Below are positions 23,901 to 38,385 of a stretch of DNA of 64,000 bases, piece by piece. Made by a program: the position numbers and the translations under genes. The stretch covers positions 1,166,001 to 1,230,000 of the forward strand of contig NC_046360.1 in the NCBI RefSeq assembly GCF_004027225.2, in the 5' to 3' direction. Numbering within the stretch: the stretch's first letter is position 1; the number at the start of each line of letters is the position of its first letter. Below the pieces are notes generated by a model that had not been told where the DNA came from, searched no databases, and saw nothing but the letters and a program-made list of their open reading frames with translations. This DNA is from Strigops habroptila. Its lineage: Eukaryota; Chordata; Aves; Psittaciformes; Psittacidae.

Positions 23901-26900
23901 GAGCAGCAGCCTGCGGGTCCTTTCTGCACCACGAACCATGTGCTTATCACCAACTTCCTTGCTCATAAATAAGAATGTTTTAAATGACACAAAGCAAAAT
24001 AATCTATAAGCTGTCCCTGAGTGCACAGCAGATGAGTCCATCTGTCCTTTGTAAGGATGGGAAACAGAAAAATTCCACAGAGAAAAATCTCTATGATGTC
24101 AAAAAAACCCCAAATAATAAACCTCCCCAAATCCAGATTATAAAACTGAAACAACCCAAAAGCATGGCTCCAACAGTGAATATCCCTGTTTACACTAAGA
24201 ATACTCCAGTAGAAAACTATTAAACAAAGGATTTTCCTTCTTTAGAAACAACTTCAGCAGCAAATCTGCTGCCAGTACAAGAGAAGTCAGTGTGCAAATC
24301 CGGGAGGAGCTCTCTGTAACCACACGCACCAGAGCTCCTGGAAGCCCAGCTCTGCCAGGGACTGTACGTTCATCTCTGCTGCAGGTTCTCACTGGGACGG
24401 GAGGCCACGGGCACCACTGAAAACAAATGCAGTGACCAGACACAAAACAATCCAGGATTTATTTCCTGCCTTCTACAAAAGGCTTCCCCTGTGTCTTAAA
24501 TGTTTCAGTCTTTATAAAAAGAATTATTTTCTTTTCCCTTTTTTCACCCCTTCCTCTCCTCACTGACCATGTATTGGCACCAGCGTACAGCAGGTCCCAT
24601 CAGTTCTCCCGAGCAACTGTCCTCCTGCTGCCTCCTCCTGCACTTGCATTGCTGCTGACAGGATCCCTCCGTTAATTCTTGCTTAATCCAATCACTTACT
24701 GGGCACGTAGGAAGAAGGGAATAACTTCACCATGTGTGTGAATGCTGCCAGGACACACGACTTACACAGCACAACCAAAGTAACACAGAGATGGGGGAAA
24801 AAAACCCTTTCTGAAACCTTTATCACCAAGTGGATCATGTAACTAATTCAGTAAAGAAGGGTTTTTTCTGTTCTTGGATTTAAGCCTGATTCCCGTTATT
24901 AATATCGTCATTCCCTGAAGTGGAATCCACCAGTTATATTTAAGAGGACATACGGGGTCTTTTATTAAAGAGAAAGATGAACAAAAGTCCTGTCACTCTG
25001 GCTCTAAGTTTTAAAAATATCCCTGGACAAACTGATTCACAAAGTAAGAGCAGGAAATAAAACACATTTAAATCCTCTCTTCCCATATTCGCAGGGAAGT
25101 TTGGGAGAACAAAGGGCTTGTTCTGCTTCTCAATAATCGATAGTAACAGGTTGAGAACTAAAAGCACACCTTTCATATCTCACAAGAGATCTCCTATGAC
25201 CTGCAAAGCCCCACAGATCTTTCATACTAATATTCCAAGTATTCCAAAGTTACAATCTTCCTCCATTCCCCAGGTACAAGCCTATTTGAAGCCTCTCTTT
25301 TCATTAAGGATGAAGTGCTGTTCCTTTGGACATTGCAGCCCAGTCCCATCCCAAGGATGAACCGCTCCGCTCTGACATTTCTCCCTCTGCAGAGAAAGAT
25401 TACCGTTTGGTTAAACAAAGTGCACATCCTATAAATAGCAGCATTTACAAGCACTTGTAAAGCTCTAACTGCTATTGCCGGGACAATTGCATAACTACCA
25501 TCACTCCTTAGAGCTGCACCGAGACCCAGACATGCACTAAAGAATAGGACTATCTTCTACAATCCTTTTCATCATGTGCTGCTACCCAAGCACTAGAGTG
25601 CAAACTTTACACCTCGTATTTCAATACCCATGTTAGACGGGTAAGGCAGTTAAAAGGGTAACAAATTATAAAGCACTACAAGCCAATAGCTTCAATAATT
25701 CAAACTGGCCTCACAGAGGCAATAACATTTACAGCAAGGCAAAAATGGGATGTTCAATACGCTGGCGTGCCCGTGGAATGGACAACATAAACCTGAGATT
25801 GCATTCCTGATGCAGCAGGACACAGAGACATTCACTCAGGAAAACACGTTAGTTTATGTTAAAATAGGATTCAACAGCAAGATGCAACAGTCTGTAACCA
25901 CAAGGGAACACTCTGTGAGGGCTGGGCAGCACAGGGAGCCATCTCATCCTCCAAATTTCCTTGAGTTTGTGAGACAAAGATGAGTCTGGAGGGAATGATT
26001 TGTGACAAAATTATAGGTAATGACCCATTTCCGCAGCTGCCAGTCCTACAGAGCTGTCAAAGTGTGTGTGTGTCATGGACAGAAGCAACCAGACAGGATT
26101 TGTCGACAGAAATCAGTCGCTAGTGAGCAGGAGCATCCCTGCTCCTTTGCCCAGCAGCACGTCCACCCTCTGTTTAGAAGAGGCAGCGCAGTGGAGCAGG
26201 CCTGGAGCTAGAGGGGTTTAACTCCAGCTGCGTTTAGGAAACAGCTTCTGAATGTCATCCCTCCTGGGTCATCAGCCTCTGTTCTGTGCTCTCACCCCGC
26301 AGCCAGCCCAGCTTCCACCCGGCAGCATGGCCGGGCATGGTGCCCACCACCCTCCCCACCAACAGGATGCTCTTCTCCCCTGCAGTGCCAAATGATTTTA
26401 AAGGAAGAATCCAGGATTCTTCCCAGCAAAAGGAGATGCCTCCAAACACCAGCTGCGACTGTACCTTCCCCTGCATGGCTATCACATTTATCACCAATTC
26501 TCAGACCTGAAAACAGGCAAGGCCTCCAAAACTTTCTGCAGTCTTTTGGGGATGATTACAGCCTCTCTAAGACAACCAAAGGCAACTACTTCTCTGTGAA
26601 GATCAGCTTTGTCAAAGCCAGCCTGCTGGTTCGGGTGTTTCCTTTTCATACACCACTGCCAGTGTGTTCTCCTCAGGAGAGAGATCCATCAAGAGCACAC
26701 TGACTGAAAGAGCACGTTAGGCATTTCCTGACCTGCACAACTACACCTCATTCTTCCATAATTTCATCCTCCACAACCCTCTCATTGACAGTTTCAGAGT
26801 AAACTCTTCTCCCTTCCAAGTTTCACAGAGGGTCTAATTTCTTTTGAAAGCCTCATGAGAGCAAGCTAGAACAAACCCTACCCAAAGGAGAAATGCTTTC

Positions 26901-27677
26901 AGATGTTGGTGAATCATCATTTTTTGGTACCAGCTGCTGCGCATCCTCACCCCCCTGAGTCACTGCTCGCTCTCTGCACGAGGGACTCCATCGGCTCACC
27001 AGTGGGTGGGCATCTTCAGAAAGCCCAATGCTTTTGGCAGCTGAACCAGAGAACAAAAGCAAAACCTTGATTTGTGCCAGCGGAGGAGGACACTCAGCAG
27101 GAACACCACGAATTACTGGGCAAGGCTGAGGAGTGTTTGTGCGGAAGGTCGGTATTCCCAGGAGGCCTCAGAAAGTGCTGGTTTGTTTGCTTGTGTCATC
27201 CAACATTCGCTTTGTGGTCAGCTTCAAGTCCTGGTAATACTCTTTTAGGTTTCATCCTTGTAAATGTGTTTCACCCACAAACAAGACCTTGCAAATAACT
27301 TCCCCCCATTATACACAGTTTAGCATGAAAAGACGACATTCCAGGAACAGCTCCAGCACATGCCAGGTGAAATATTAATGACTGGGCTTGGATACAGGCA
27401 AGAAGAACTGACTATGGAACTGAAAAAGAGGTCAAGCCAAGGCTCTTGGAGGCCAATGTTCAGTTGCTTCAGGCAGAACCCTGCCCCACCTGCAGCTCAA
27501 AAAGTCACCAGGGCCGTGTCCCTGACACAACAGAGGGTGGATTCCTTAATCTGCAACCTGGCAAATTTCTCCTCAGACCTTTTCAGAATCATTAGAGAAC
27601 TTCCTCCTGGTTAATGTGTGGGAACAACACAATCCTCTTGCTGCAGGAAGCTTTTAACTGTATTTAGAATACATTTT

Positions 27678-27838
27678 CATAGAATGCCAGACTGGTTTGG
27701 GTTGGGAGAAACCTCAAAGCTCATCCAGTTCCAACCCCCTGCCATGGGCAGGGACACCTTCCACTAGAGCAGGTTGTTCCAAGCCCCTGTGTCCAACCTG
27801 GCCTTGAACACTGCCAGGGATGGGGCAGCCACAGCTTC
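27678..27838 (-). mobile_element. CR1 LINE 3' end fragment
   Basis: Starts CATAGAATGCCAGACTGG (reversed CR1 tail) and continues through the shared 3' block to GGGGCAGCCACAGCTTC, where similarity stops. Confidence 0.9.
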
Positions 27839-30507
27839 AGATTTGGATTAGGATAAATTTTTCTGCACAGATTCTAAAGGAACAGGGTTAAATCCCTGGC
27901 TATGTCCTTTTCGTTCTCCTATGCTGTACATCCCAAATACAATTAATCACATGCTGATTTATTTATACCTCCTTTGAGCGTGTGGTCTCCACAACCCTGC
28001 TTTAGAAAGGGTGAAACGTGGTTTGTTGCTGTTTCAGAACACATCGAGCAGCCACCAACCCCTCTGCCCTCGCGCAGGCAGCACTTCCGAGCATCCCTTT
28101 TTAGGGATGAAGCCCTGAGGCCAGGCAGGGCTGTGTATTCCCTACAGGCTCCGGCTCTGGGTGGGAATGCTCCCATTTGGCAGGCACTCCATGGACGCAG
28201 CTGAAGCAGAGCAAGCGATGGAGGAGCCAGCTGCCCGCAGCACAGACAGAAATATAGGATGGAAAACAACCTTTGGCACTCCCCTACAGAATGCCACGTC
28301 CAGTACCAGGTTTCAACAGTCAATGGAGCTCAGAGACCACCCACACCAGGAAATATTTACTGTGACTGCCTGTACTTCCTGTCCCCTTGGCAGTAAGGGA
28401 AGCAAAGGACACTGTGCCAGCCTCAGGGCTGACAGGACACAGGTAGCACTGCTGGAGTCTCTGGTTTGCTCACTGTGCTCGCTGCCAGCAGAGCTACCAG
28501 CTGCTGCAAACGCTTTATAGGCAGCAGTGATGTTACTGGGACAGTTTCCTCCCAAAACACTGGTGAAAATTACATGGAAATTGAAACTATTTATTGCACA
28601 GAGCAAATGCGAAGTCAAAATACTGCTCAGAAAATCCCTTGCTACGCTTGCCAGCAGGATGGAAACAAAGCTACGGAGAACTACAAGGAGAACTACTCCT
28701 GGAAGGTGGGTCTGTGCCTGACCCAGTGACATGGGAGCCAAAGAACAGAGTGAAACCATCTGTGGGCTTGGGTTTATTAAAACATCCACCTACTTGGTGC
28801 AGAAATAGCAAGTGCCTTCACAGAACCAGTGCTTGTGAGCAAGGGCTCTGAAGCCTTCAGAAATAAACCTGACACATCACCCCTGCCCCCAGGCAGGAGC
28901 TGGGGGGCCGGATCGCTTGCCCAAGCTGAGCTGCTGAAGGTCACTGTATTGCAGCGATGTGAGCAGACGTTTCCTGCTTGCCTTTGAGTGTGGCAGGTGC
29001 TTCTGTGGCAGAAGGGCCCGTAAGAAAGGACAAAGCCCATAATCCCCGATCGTCCTCTTCAAATTCTAACAGGATTTCCAGCGCTGGAAGACGCACGCCT
29101 TGCATGGTAAAGCCTGGCATGGTAAAGCACCTTCAGAACGTACAACCAGCTCACACTGTGCTGTGATTGACTCAGATATCACCAGTACCAATTTATAAAT
29201 GCTACAGCTTTTATACATTCATCTGACTGCCAGAAAAGGGATGAAGGTATTGCCGTATGGAGAACAAAATAAAGCGGTTTCACCAAGAATTTAAGCAAAC
29301 CTGAGGCTGTTGAAGGAGCAGCACCTTCAACAGGTCACTTCAACAGTTCAATCACCTGAACCAATCAAACACCTGAACCCATAAAACAGAGGATAAAGGA
29401 AACACAGTGATGGTGTAGAAGACCAAAAAGAATCATGACAGATTAAAAATGGTATGTGTGTATCCTCTCCAAGATAGAGCACCTGGGCAAAGCTAAACTG
29501 CATGGTTTCCATAAGGAAGTCAGCTTTCCTTCTGTTTTAGTCCTCAGGATTTGCTCTCACCATGCAGATTCAAAGCCACTGACAGCCACTGAAAAGAGCT
29601 AAAGAGTGACTGGCCCTGGGGAAATGTCTGTGGGACAACACTGTTTGCTCACGAGGCAGAGCAGAGCCAGAGCTGCTGGGCAAGGGGAGAGCATCACCCC
29701 CTGTGCAAAGCTGAGGGGCAGAGACCCACGTGAGGAGCTGCGGAACCAGTGCAGCCCCAGTCCTGCACAAGGGCAGGGGGTGACCGACATCTGTACCTGA
29801 GGTCTAAGCATTAAGATCCCTTCAATTCTACAAAAAAGAAAGAGGGTTTCCACTGTATTAGTTTTACCTGTTCTTGTGTTAAAGGACGGACTCTGAGGCT
29901 GCAGTCACCAGCTCATAGACTCATTCACAAAAAGCACGTGCCATCTACAGGCAAAACACTGAGAGCAAAGATGTTGTAATAGATTATGCTGCTTCTAAGC
30001 TTTCACCCAGCTGAAACAAACTTGTCATTGTATAGTCTTGTTACAGATGTTAATGTTCTGCTTTGGCTCTTACAGCTCTGCCATTTGATGTCTTCACCGC
30101 CTGACGTTCCACTTGCTTTCTTAAAGACTCATATGCTCTAAAGCTGTGTTCAACAGCTTTGGGTTTTACTGCTAACAACATATCTTCTTTCAGCACAGCC
30201 AGCCAATATTGTCCAGCAGCAGTTTCCCCACTCACACCACCATTCTACCTTCCAAATGTTTGCGTTAGTCATAACAGAAGCACGTAGTCTTGCTTTGTCA
30301 ACAGGCAGCTACACTCAAGCCCAAAATACTTGTCCCGAGCACTACTCTAGAAATGAGCTGCAGCATAAGGGGAGAAAGACACTCTGAACTGGTCCTGCTC
30401 TGAACAGGGGTTGCTCCAGATGATTCCCAGAACGGATTATTCCATTCCACAAACTAATGAACAAGTTCTAGGCCTGCTCCTCTAAGCTGTAGCAACCTTT
30501 GTCTGGA

Positions 30508-30812
30508 ACCTTCCACTAGAGCAGGTTGCTCCAAGCCCCTGTGTCCAACCTGGCCTTGAACACTGCCAGGGATGGGGCAGCCACAGCTTCTCTGGGCACC
30601 CTGTGCCAGCGCCTCAGCACCCTCACAGGGAAGAGCTTCTGCCTCAGAGCTCATCTCAATCTCCCCTCTGGCAGGTTAAAGCCATTCCCCTTGGCCTGTC
30701 CCTCCAGGCCCTTGTCCAAAGCCCCTCTCCAGGTTTCCTGCAGCCCCTTTAGGCACTGGAGCTGCTCTAAGGCGTCCCCTTAAGGAGCCTTCTCTTCTCC
30801 AGGCTGAACAAA
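30508..30812 (-). mobile_element. CR1 LINE 3' region lacking the terminal part
   Basis: Shares the CR1 block from CCTTCCACTAGAGCAGG through the GAGCTGCTCTAAGG and TTCTCCAGGCTGAACAA segments. The extreme 3' tail (about 70 bp) present in the other copies is missing, so it was probably deleted after insertion. Confidence 0.88.
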
Positions 30813-31205
30813 CATGAAATAGAACATGAGGAACCAGAGCAGTGATACATTTCCTCCCATTTCTGAACAAAAGTATGTTTAAGCCAAGACCTCTGCCAGC
30901 ACAAAGCCTGCACACGCATGAGCCATCGTTTGCTACCTTGCTCTTCACAAACATGATGTTATTCAGTACTACCAAGGCCGGTAATGAATTATTGATCAAT
31001 ACACAAGCTAGAAGATACTGACTACAACATAGTCCCCTCCACCTCCTTGGGTGCTTGAGAAAGCACAGAAAGGGGAAAATGCCCATTAATTGAAAGGCAA
31101 CAGGTTAGACACTTCAAATGCTCATGTCTCTATTGAGGGGGGAGGGAGAAGGAAGTAAAACAGCAGAAGTGTGAGAAAGCATCACTGAGAACGCGGCCGA
31201 GCCTG

Positions 31206-31265
31206 GCTGGGAGCACCCCCCTGTGCTGGGAGCACCCCCCTGTGCTGGGAGCACCCCCCCTGTGC
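31206..31265. repeat. C-rich 19-20 bp tandem repeat, 3 copies
   Basis: CTGGGAGCACCCCCCTGTG occurs three times in a row, the third with one extra C. Confidence 0.9.
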
Positions 31266-34200
31266 TAGCGGGGGCACAGGGCGAGGCGAGGGCAGGCGGT
31301 GGTGGCTGCTCACACCACGCTCACACCTTGAGCAGAGAAGTGCAGTTTAACCACAAGTCAACAGTGGGGTTTTAATTCTCTGGGAAGTTTTAAGCACAGA
31401 AGCCACAGAACCACTCAACACATCGAAATGAAGGTAAGAGTAACATAAAAACACTTTAAACAGCGCAGACCTGTCAAAGAACAGATGGTGCAGTGTGGAG
31501 ATCACCTACATATTTTGGAGGTCACAAAAACCAGCAGGAATGAAGGGTCACAGGTATGTTCTCAGTAGTTCATCCAGAACCTGGGCATCAGCACTCGCCT
31601 GCCTGGGAGCATCCAGGCCCAGATGCTTCCCTCGGATCACACCCTCACCGCTATTACAGCAGCCCCAGAGCCTGATCCAAATTTCTCAGGGCATATCCAA
31701 AGAAGGGATTTTAACAGCATTTTAGTAACCCGAGAATGATCTCACAGTGAACTTGGAAACAGCATCTTTCCAAGGTTATTACAAAGAAGGATCCTTTGAA
31801 ATCTGACCCAAACCAAAGCCAGAATACACGGAGTTCTCCCAGCTCCACTCCTCTGCCCGTGTCCATTCCTGCCCCCAGAAAGCCACGCAGCAAAGCGTGA
31901 CTGACTGATCCTGGGTTTAGCTTCCCTGTTAATAGCACTGGATGCCTCTGGAAGGCACAAGACTCATTCACCAGCTTCAAGAGGCACGGTAAGTCCTGCA
32001 GCTCCTGGGAAATCTCCTGAGCCAACTCCCTCACTGGCCTTTTTGCTGCAGATCTGCACGTTCAGGTAGTGGCACGATGCTCTCACGAGAACAAGGAACT
32101 GACTCTGGATCCAGAATTCCCGCAGGAGGAATCCTGTCTGAATGAAACCCTTCTCAGAACAACCATGCCAACCCAGGGAGCTGCAGGTCAAATGCTTCCT
32201 CAAGCCAGTGGCAGGCTTGGCCACTGCAATCAATGATTCACACATCCCAGCAGCTTTCAGGAGACAGCAGCCAGTGGAGGATGCTTCAGAAGTGACAAAG
32301 GCACAAAATACCTTTTCTTTTCAGTTTCCAGTAATCTGTAGTTTAGAGACTTGATGAGCCAGCAGAAGACCAGGTGAATGAAAGACACACAACGCAGGAT
32401 GGAGAGACCTACCTGACCCAAACTGCCCAACGTTCAGGCAGCACATGGCCTGTTTGTTTTGCAGCAAAACGATAAACCCTCCAGATTGTGATGCCTAATA
32501 AAAGCCAGTCCAACTTCTTCTAAACACTGTCTTGCGCACTGGTTTAAAGCCAATATTGGCTGGACAGTTGTAAACAACCTTCTGTTAATTATATAGTTTA
32601 AAATACACACTCATGCCTCAACAAGCTTTTCACTCCAGGCCCCTCTCCAGTACACTCTCCAGACGTAATCGAGGGCAGAGCTGTTGAATCTGGCCAACAC
32701 CACATTCTGTAGTTGCTCTTTGAAGACAGGTTCTGGTGCTGCCTGTCTCTCTGATCATTAGCAGTTACTACCCCCGGTCTCAAACTAGTCAGACAGCTCC
32801 ACAACCTGAGCCCATCAAGCACTGGCAGTGGCCTCCACGCAAAGCAATGCCAGGGACTCGGCAGGAGCAGGAAGCTGCCAGGCAGCCAAGTGTCCAAACA
32901 GCACCCGCTGCCTTCCAGCATGTGCCACCACCTATTCTAAAGCTCTCCAGACACTAACCTGCCTTCTGCTTCACTGCTTCCTTCTCGCACTGCTGAAGAT
33001 GTTCTCAAACTCTGGGTTGAGGCGCTCCTCCCACATCCACAGCCTTTTCCACACTCCCCATCAACAAGTGAGTCCTGGCAGAACCAGTGTAATTAGCAGG
33101 ATGCTGAGATGCAGATCTCCAGAGCAGAGCTGCCTCGCAGTGTTTGAAGGAGCCAACATAAGCAGAAAATGGAGCAGGTCACCACTTATAAAGGTTTGAA
33201 AGCAGTGAGAAAAATCCAGGCTACAGCAGCCCCGAGCAGGAGGCAGGACAGGAGGCAGGCGTCACCCTGCCCTCAGAACTTGTGGGAAGGCTCCAACTGT
33301 CCCGAGGTACAATGATGCTTCTAACTCACCAGGAGGAACACCACCGAGCTCAGCTTCCCAGGGTGACTCGGAAGGATGTAACACACATACAAGCACAGTC
33401 ATTGAAAACTACCCTCACCTGCTCCTTACAGAGCCAAGCTTGTGCAAAACCCATCTCAGTCAACCATACGTCTGCAGCACAGAAAAGCTGGATTCAAAAT
33501 TAACTACTTTTAACAGTGTGTGCAACTGATCCCAAACAAACATGTCACTGTGTGATCATTACTTCATACAAGTATCACATACGCTTTAACGCGTCACAAG
33601 ATCTCTAAAGATACTACACGTTGGTTAGGAATCAATGCCAGTACACATTCATAGTATGCCAGACCAAATACGAGACAAAAGGCTTCGTGTTGTTTGTAAA
33701 GGGTGTCAGTACTGGGGCCTAAGTTCCACCTCTGCTTCAATACACTCTTGTTTCATTTCTGCATGCACACAAACAATGAATTCCATCATTACAGCTGCTG
33801 GTCTCCCCCAGCCTCCAAGCCTTCACCCTCTCCACCGCGGCATCACCTCCTTAGATTTCATCTTCAGGCATAAGCACCAGCACGATAGTGACGCTGTTTA
33901 AGCAAGTACTCCATGTAAAGAACTCAAATCAATCCGAGATCTGCAGACACATTTCTTGCACGTGGTTACAACCCAGCACACAAGAAGGCTGCTCCCTGCC
34001 CTAATCCAAGCCTCTGTGCTCTAAGCGCAGCGCAAAGGCTCTGATGGAATCTGCAAGCACTGCAGAAGCAAAAGGAAGCACAATTCCAATATGTTTAACA
34101 ACTGAATTAGCATAATGCTCACCACGCAGAAACCCGCTTCCCCGACCTTGAAACGCTGCTCTGTAGCCATCGATGAGCCCTTCCTACGAGCGCCGTGATT

Positions 34201-37200
34201 CAACTATGGTGAGGAAGAAGTGAGAAAACATCCGTTGCTCTGTCAAGTTGAGTGAGAATGGGTCAGACACACGGAAACCTCTCCTGCAGCCTCACGCCAC
34301 CACGCAGCAACACTGAGCATCTCTGTCCTAAGGAAGACCGAATTTAGGCGAGTAACTAAAGCTCTGAAGCTGTACTGGAACTCTACCTAACCAAACCAAT
34401 TCATTTAATCTCTCATTCGCAAGCAGGAACCACAGAGAGCAGCAGTGATTTTTCAACACTAATATTGTGAAGAACAAATTGAACATTATGATGACCAGTG
34501 AGAATTACACTACATTAATTCAAACATGTTTTAGAAATGGTTAATATTATTTGTATAAATCAAGACATCTGTTTGCTTGGACATAACTGTTACTGTAGGC
34601 TCAAACGTGCAGAAGAAAAGCCCTGTATCATTTGTACATGTGGACTACAAGAACAGGACAATACTTCGGTAAGCCTGCAACCGTCATGTTGCTTAAAACA
34701 TTCCAAGGGCAGATTATACTAATATCTGACATTTAATAATGCCAAAAGAGCGAGAGCACCGTTTGACCACAAGTAATAGAAATGGCTTTTCTTGTAAAGG
34801 TCTCTAAGGCGGCAGCTGAGCTGCACAACCCCAGCACGAGCACTCCTTTTAGAAAGGCATCTGCGCCCATTTTGTTCAATGAAGAATTCCGAGTGTTCTC
34901 ACGAAATATCAAGCACAATTCTGGCAGCCAAAATTCCAGCCCTGTTTAAAACACATGATGGCTTTGCTGGGCCGAATGCCTTCATTACGGATGAGACAGC
35001 TTTGTCCATCCAAAGCCTTGTATGGTTGAACATGCTTGCAGCAGATAAACATCCCTCTTCAAGTTTGGCACAACTCGCTCCCTACCAGGAGCTCCTGATA
35101 CTATGGCTGAGCTGAAAGAGCAGCCAGACTTAACGCAGGCTGCAAGCTGGCCTCATTAAAACACAGAACAAAGACAAACGTACATCCCATTCCTCTTTAT
35201 GGTTTTCAAATTCTCATCAACGCTGTGAAATAAAGATCAAGCTAGTTTTACAACAGGAGGAATAACAAGTCTCAGAACTTTACATATATTGATATGACTT
35301 GTTGAAAGGCACGGGAAGCGTGTGTTTACCAATACCAGAAGAAACAGTCACTATGAAAACAAACAGAAGGGGCTGATGTGTGTGGCAACAACACTGTTTG
35401 CATCAGCAAAAGCACACAAAAATACTCATATTTCCATGCATTTCATTAAAATACTGGCAGCTTTTTACCCTTAGGAACTATGAGGGGTAGAACAGTTTTT
35501 AACAACTAGATTTAAAGAAAAACTAACAAAATAAAGGCATCGGCACCTTCTCTTCTCCACCTCTCTCCATCACGTCATGCTTACCTATTTAAAAAAACTG
35601 AATGCAGCTCATTTTCTGTTTCTTCTATTTTTGCCAGCATCTCCTTTGCACCCAAGTGCAGCAAAGCCAAAGCTGTGGATGGATTCCTGGGCTGGCCCAG
35701 CTCGAGGAGCTCCCACGCTTCCCAGCAAGGCCAGAGCTCAGCGGCCTCGGCGGCCGCACGGAACTGGGTCAGGCCTGTGCCGCAGTGAGAGCTCCCTCCC
35801 CAGCCCCAGCCAGCTCGAAGGGGTATTCTGAGCTGGGGAAAGGCCCCAGATCAACGACCACCCCCCCGAAAGCTTACACTGAATCTGTAAAATAAGACAA
35901 ATAAAAACCACCCCAAAGCTGGCGCCGTTCATATGCCGTGTACTTACACTCTCGGAAGCGCTGGAATGCACATGCCCCCTTTTTCTTTCTAAGTGAAAAC
36001 TGTGCAGATAACCAAACCTTCAGCAATTGAATTGTTATCTTTTTGTACTTGTTACAGCAGGCTAATGACCATCCTGACTCATAATCACTGCAACAGTACA
36101 AAGCTTTCAGTTCTCACAGTGCTGCAAGACCAACGCTTATCTTCTTTCAGGCATGCAGCAGCTTTATTACAGCCCAAAACTCAAAGTTTGGGCACTTAAT
36201 ACTGATAAGAACTTTTAATGAACAGCTCAGTAAGTGCCTTTAAAGCAGTTCAGATTCTCCCCCCTCCCCCCCATCCCAACATTTAAGTGCATGTTCATAG
36301 GACATGACTCAAAACAAAACCAAGCAATGTTTTGGATAATAATCCTCTCTAGTCCCAGATTGCTCACGTTGCATCACCACAATCACACAGCCTAAGAACA
36401 AGTTCATTTCCTCTGCAAGCATGTTTCATAGTGATGAGTATTAAAAAAACTCAACTCCCATTGTTTCAATGTAATTTTGAGGTATTCAGGAACTGTGAAA
36501 ATATGTATTAACAGTCTCCTAATTATACAGCTGCACTGAAAAATAACCCCAACCAGCTTGGGAAGCCGTTTGAAGGCTTTCTTGTCTGCAGAAGTTCCAG
36601 CATTAGGTATTTCCAGAACAAACCAAAGACAGTGGGAGGCAAGAAAATAAGTCACCTTGATTTGAGAAAAGAATCTGAAGATTAGGCTGTTTACAGAAGA
36701 ATAATCTAGGCTCTTAAAAGAGGTTTTTAAGCCTAGGCCTGAGGAAAATCATCATCCAGCAGATCTCCATACCCTTTTCTCTCCAGAACTCAATATCCAG
36801 GTTAAGAATCTGGTTTTCCTCCGACTAACAGAACCTAAGGCATGGAAAGTCCCCTGCAGCTAAAATTGCTTCACCCACTGAAGCCCATTCAAGGAAAACA
36901 GCAATTGATTTGTGGGGGTTATTTTGAAGCTGTGCTCTAGTAAAGGGCTTGAGATTTCAGACAAAAGTTGATGTACACCCTTCAAACGTACCAAAAGTCA
37001 ACAAAGGACAACTGCTTTCACCTCTTTTGACACAGCAAGTCGGGTATCTCCTCAGAACCGGCTCCTTTCAGTCACGTCTCGCTTGAAGCTCGCGCATGGG
37101 CAACCAGCAGCAAATCCCTGTACATTCAACCTCACAGAGCAGATGCATCTAGAGTTTGCCGAGCATGGGGTCTTCCAGCTACACTGTTAAATCCATCAGG

Positions 37201-38279
37201 CCTGTGGCTGTTTAGGAGGCTGTGATTAGGATTCAGGACTAGTTTGTTGTGGAGGGAATTCCACAGCTCTCCTGCTGCTATTATTCCAGTCTCTTTGGCT
37301 GCACACTCAAGACAACCCCACAGTGGTTTACCCTGCAGAGGCTACTACTGCAACCAGGGTAGCAGCACTTAAATGGACTTCTGAGGCAAAAGCAAAGAGT
37401 TTGCGGCTTTTTCCATAGGATGTCTTTGGGCAATCCCTACATACACAACAAAAAACACACCGAAACCATTGCAACATTCTCAGGTTCTACTCACCCTCAT
37501 GCATCAAACACAAACAAGTGATACAGATTGTGCTCACAGCATCATTGCGAGCTTCATGCCTGGGCTTGCAGGATTAAGTAGTTTACTTCAGTCTCGCTTT
37601 TACAAACAGCCCACTGAATGCAGAACAATCTCCTGTCCCATGAACGCCTCTTTAAAGTATCCAACAGACATAATACTTTCCTCTCAAAAGCTGCCTGCTA
37701 CTTCACAATTGAACAAGGAGCCCCAAAAGGCTGCACATGCATTAAGAAATAAATTAATACATAAATCAGCAGAAAAACTAAGGCACTGAATACCTCCAAC
37801 AGCATCACGCAAATTCATCAAGCTATGGAAGTGAAAGACAGACTTCCAACCAGCGTTATTCACACCCTCGTGCAGGAAAACATCCTGTAGGAACAAAGAG
37901 CTTGAAAATAAGAACAGTGACATTACACTTAACTGGATGCAGGACATTCAGAACTCGCACTTAGACATGCACACACACACCCCTTTACTAGTCAAATTTG
38001 TAAGTGACTCCACAGCTCACAACTCAGCATGACAACCTCATCTGCCAAGGGAAACTTCCCCAGCCAGTGAGCAGAGCCAAGTTACCAGCTCCGGCGGAAT
38101 ATCAATTCAGGAAAACATACCAAGTCCTAGAGAAAAATCTGGATATATGTGACTGCTCAATAAGAAACCAGTACAAGTTTTACACACATGAGCAGCCCAA
38201 GGTATGTGAGAGGTAGGTTTCTGCTGTCACAACTGCCCCATGTCCCTAACTGACATGCTCAGAGTAATCCTCTCAAATG

Positions 38280-38385
38280 ATCACAGACTGGTTTGGGTTG
38301 GAAGGGACCTTATAGATTATCAAGTTCCAACCCCCAACTGGATCCTGATCAAGTGCAGTCCCAAGTCCGGTGCCCCTGACCTGTG
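38280..38385 (-). mobile_element. Diverged CR1 fragment
   Basis: CAGACTGGTTTGGGTTGGAA then GGGACCTTATAGATTATCAA matches the CR1 3' end, but the following sequence differs from the other copies. It is an older or different CR1 subfamily. Confidence 0.65.

Noticed and set aside
30454..30783. Recurrent ORFs of about 45-60 codons at the CR1 copies (for example [16 protein letters not shown] and [18 protein letters not shown])
   Set aside because: They translate the CR1 3' UTR on one or the other strand. CR1 proteins are not encoded there.
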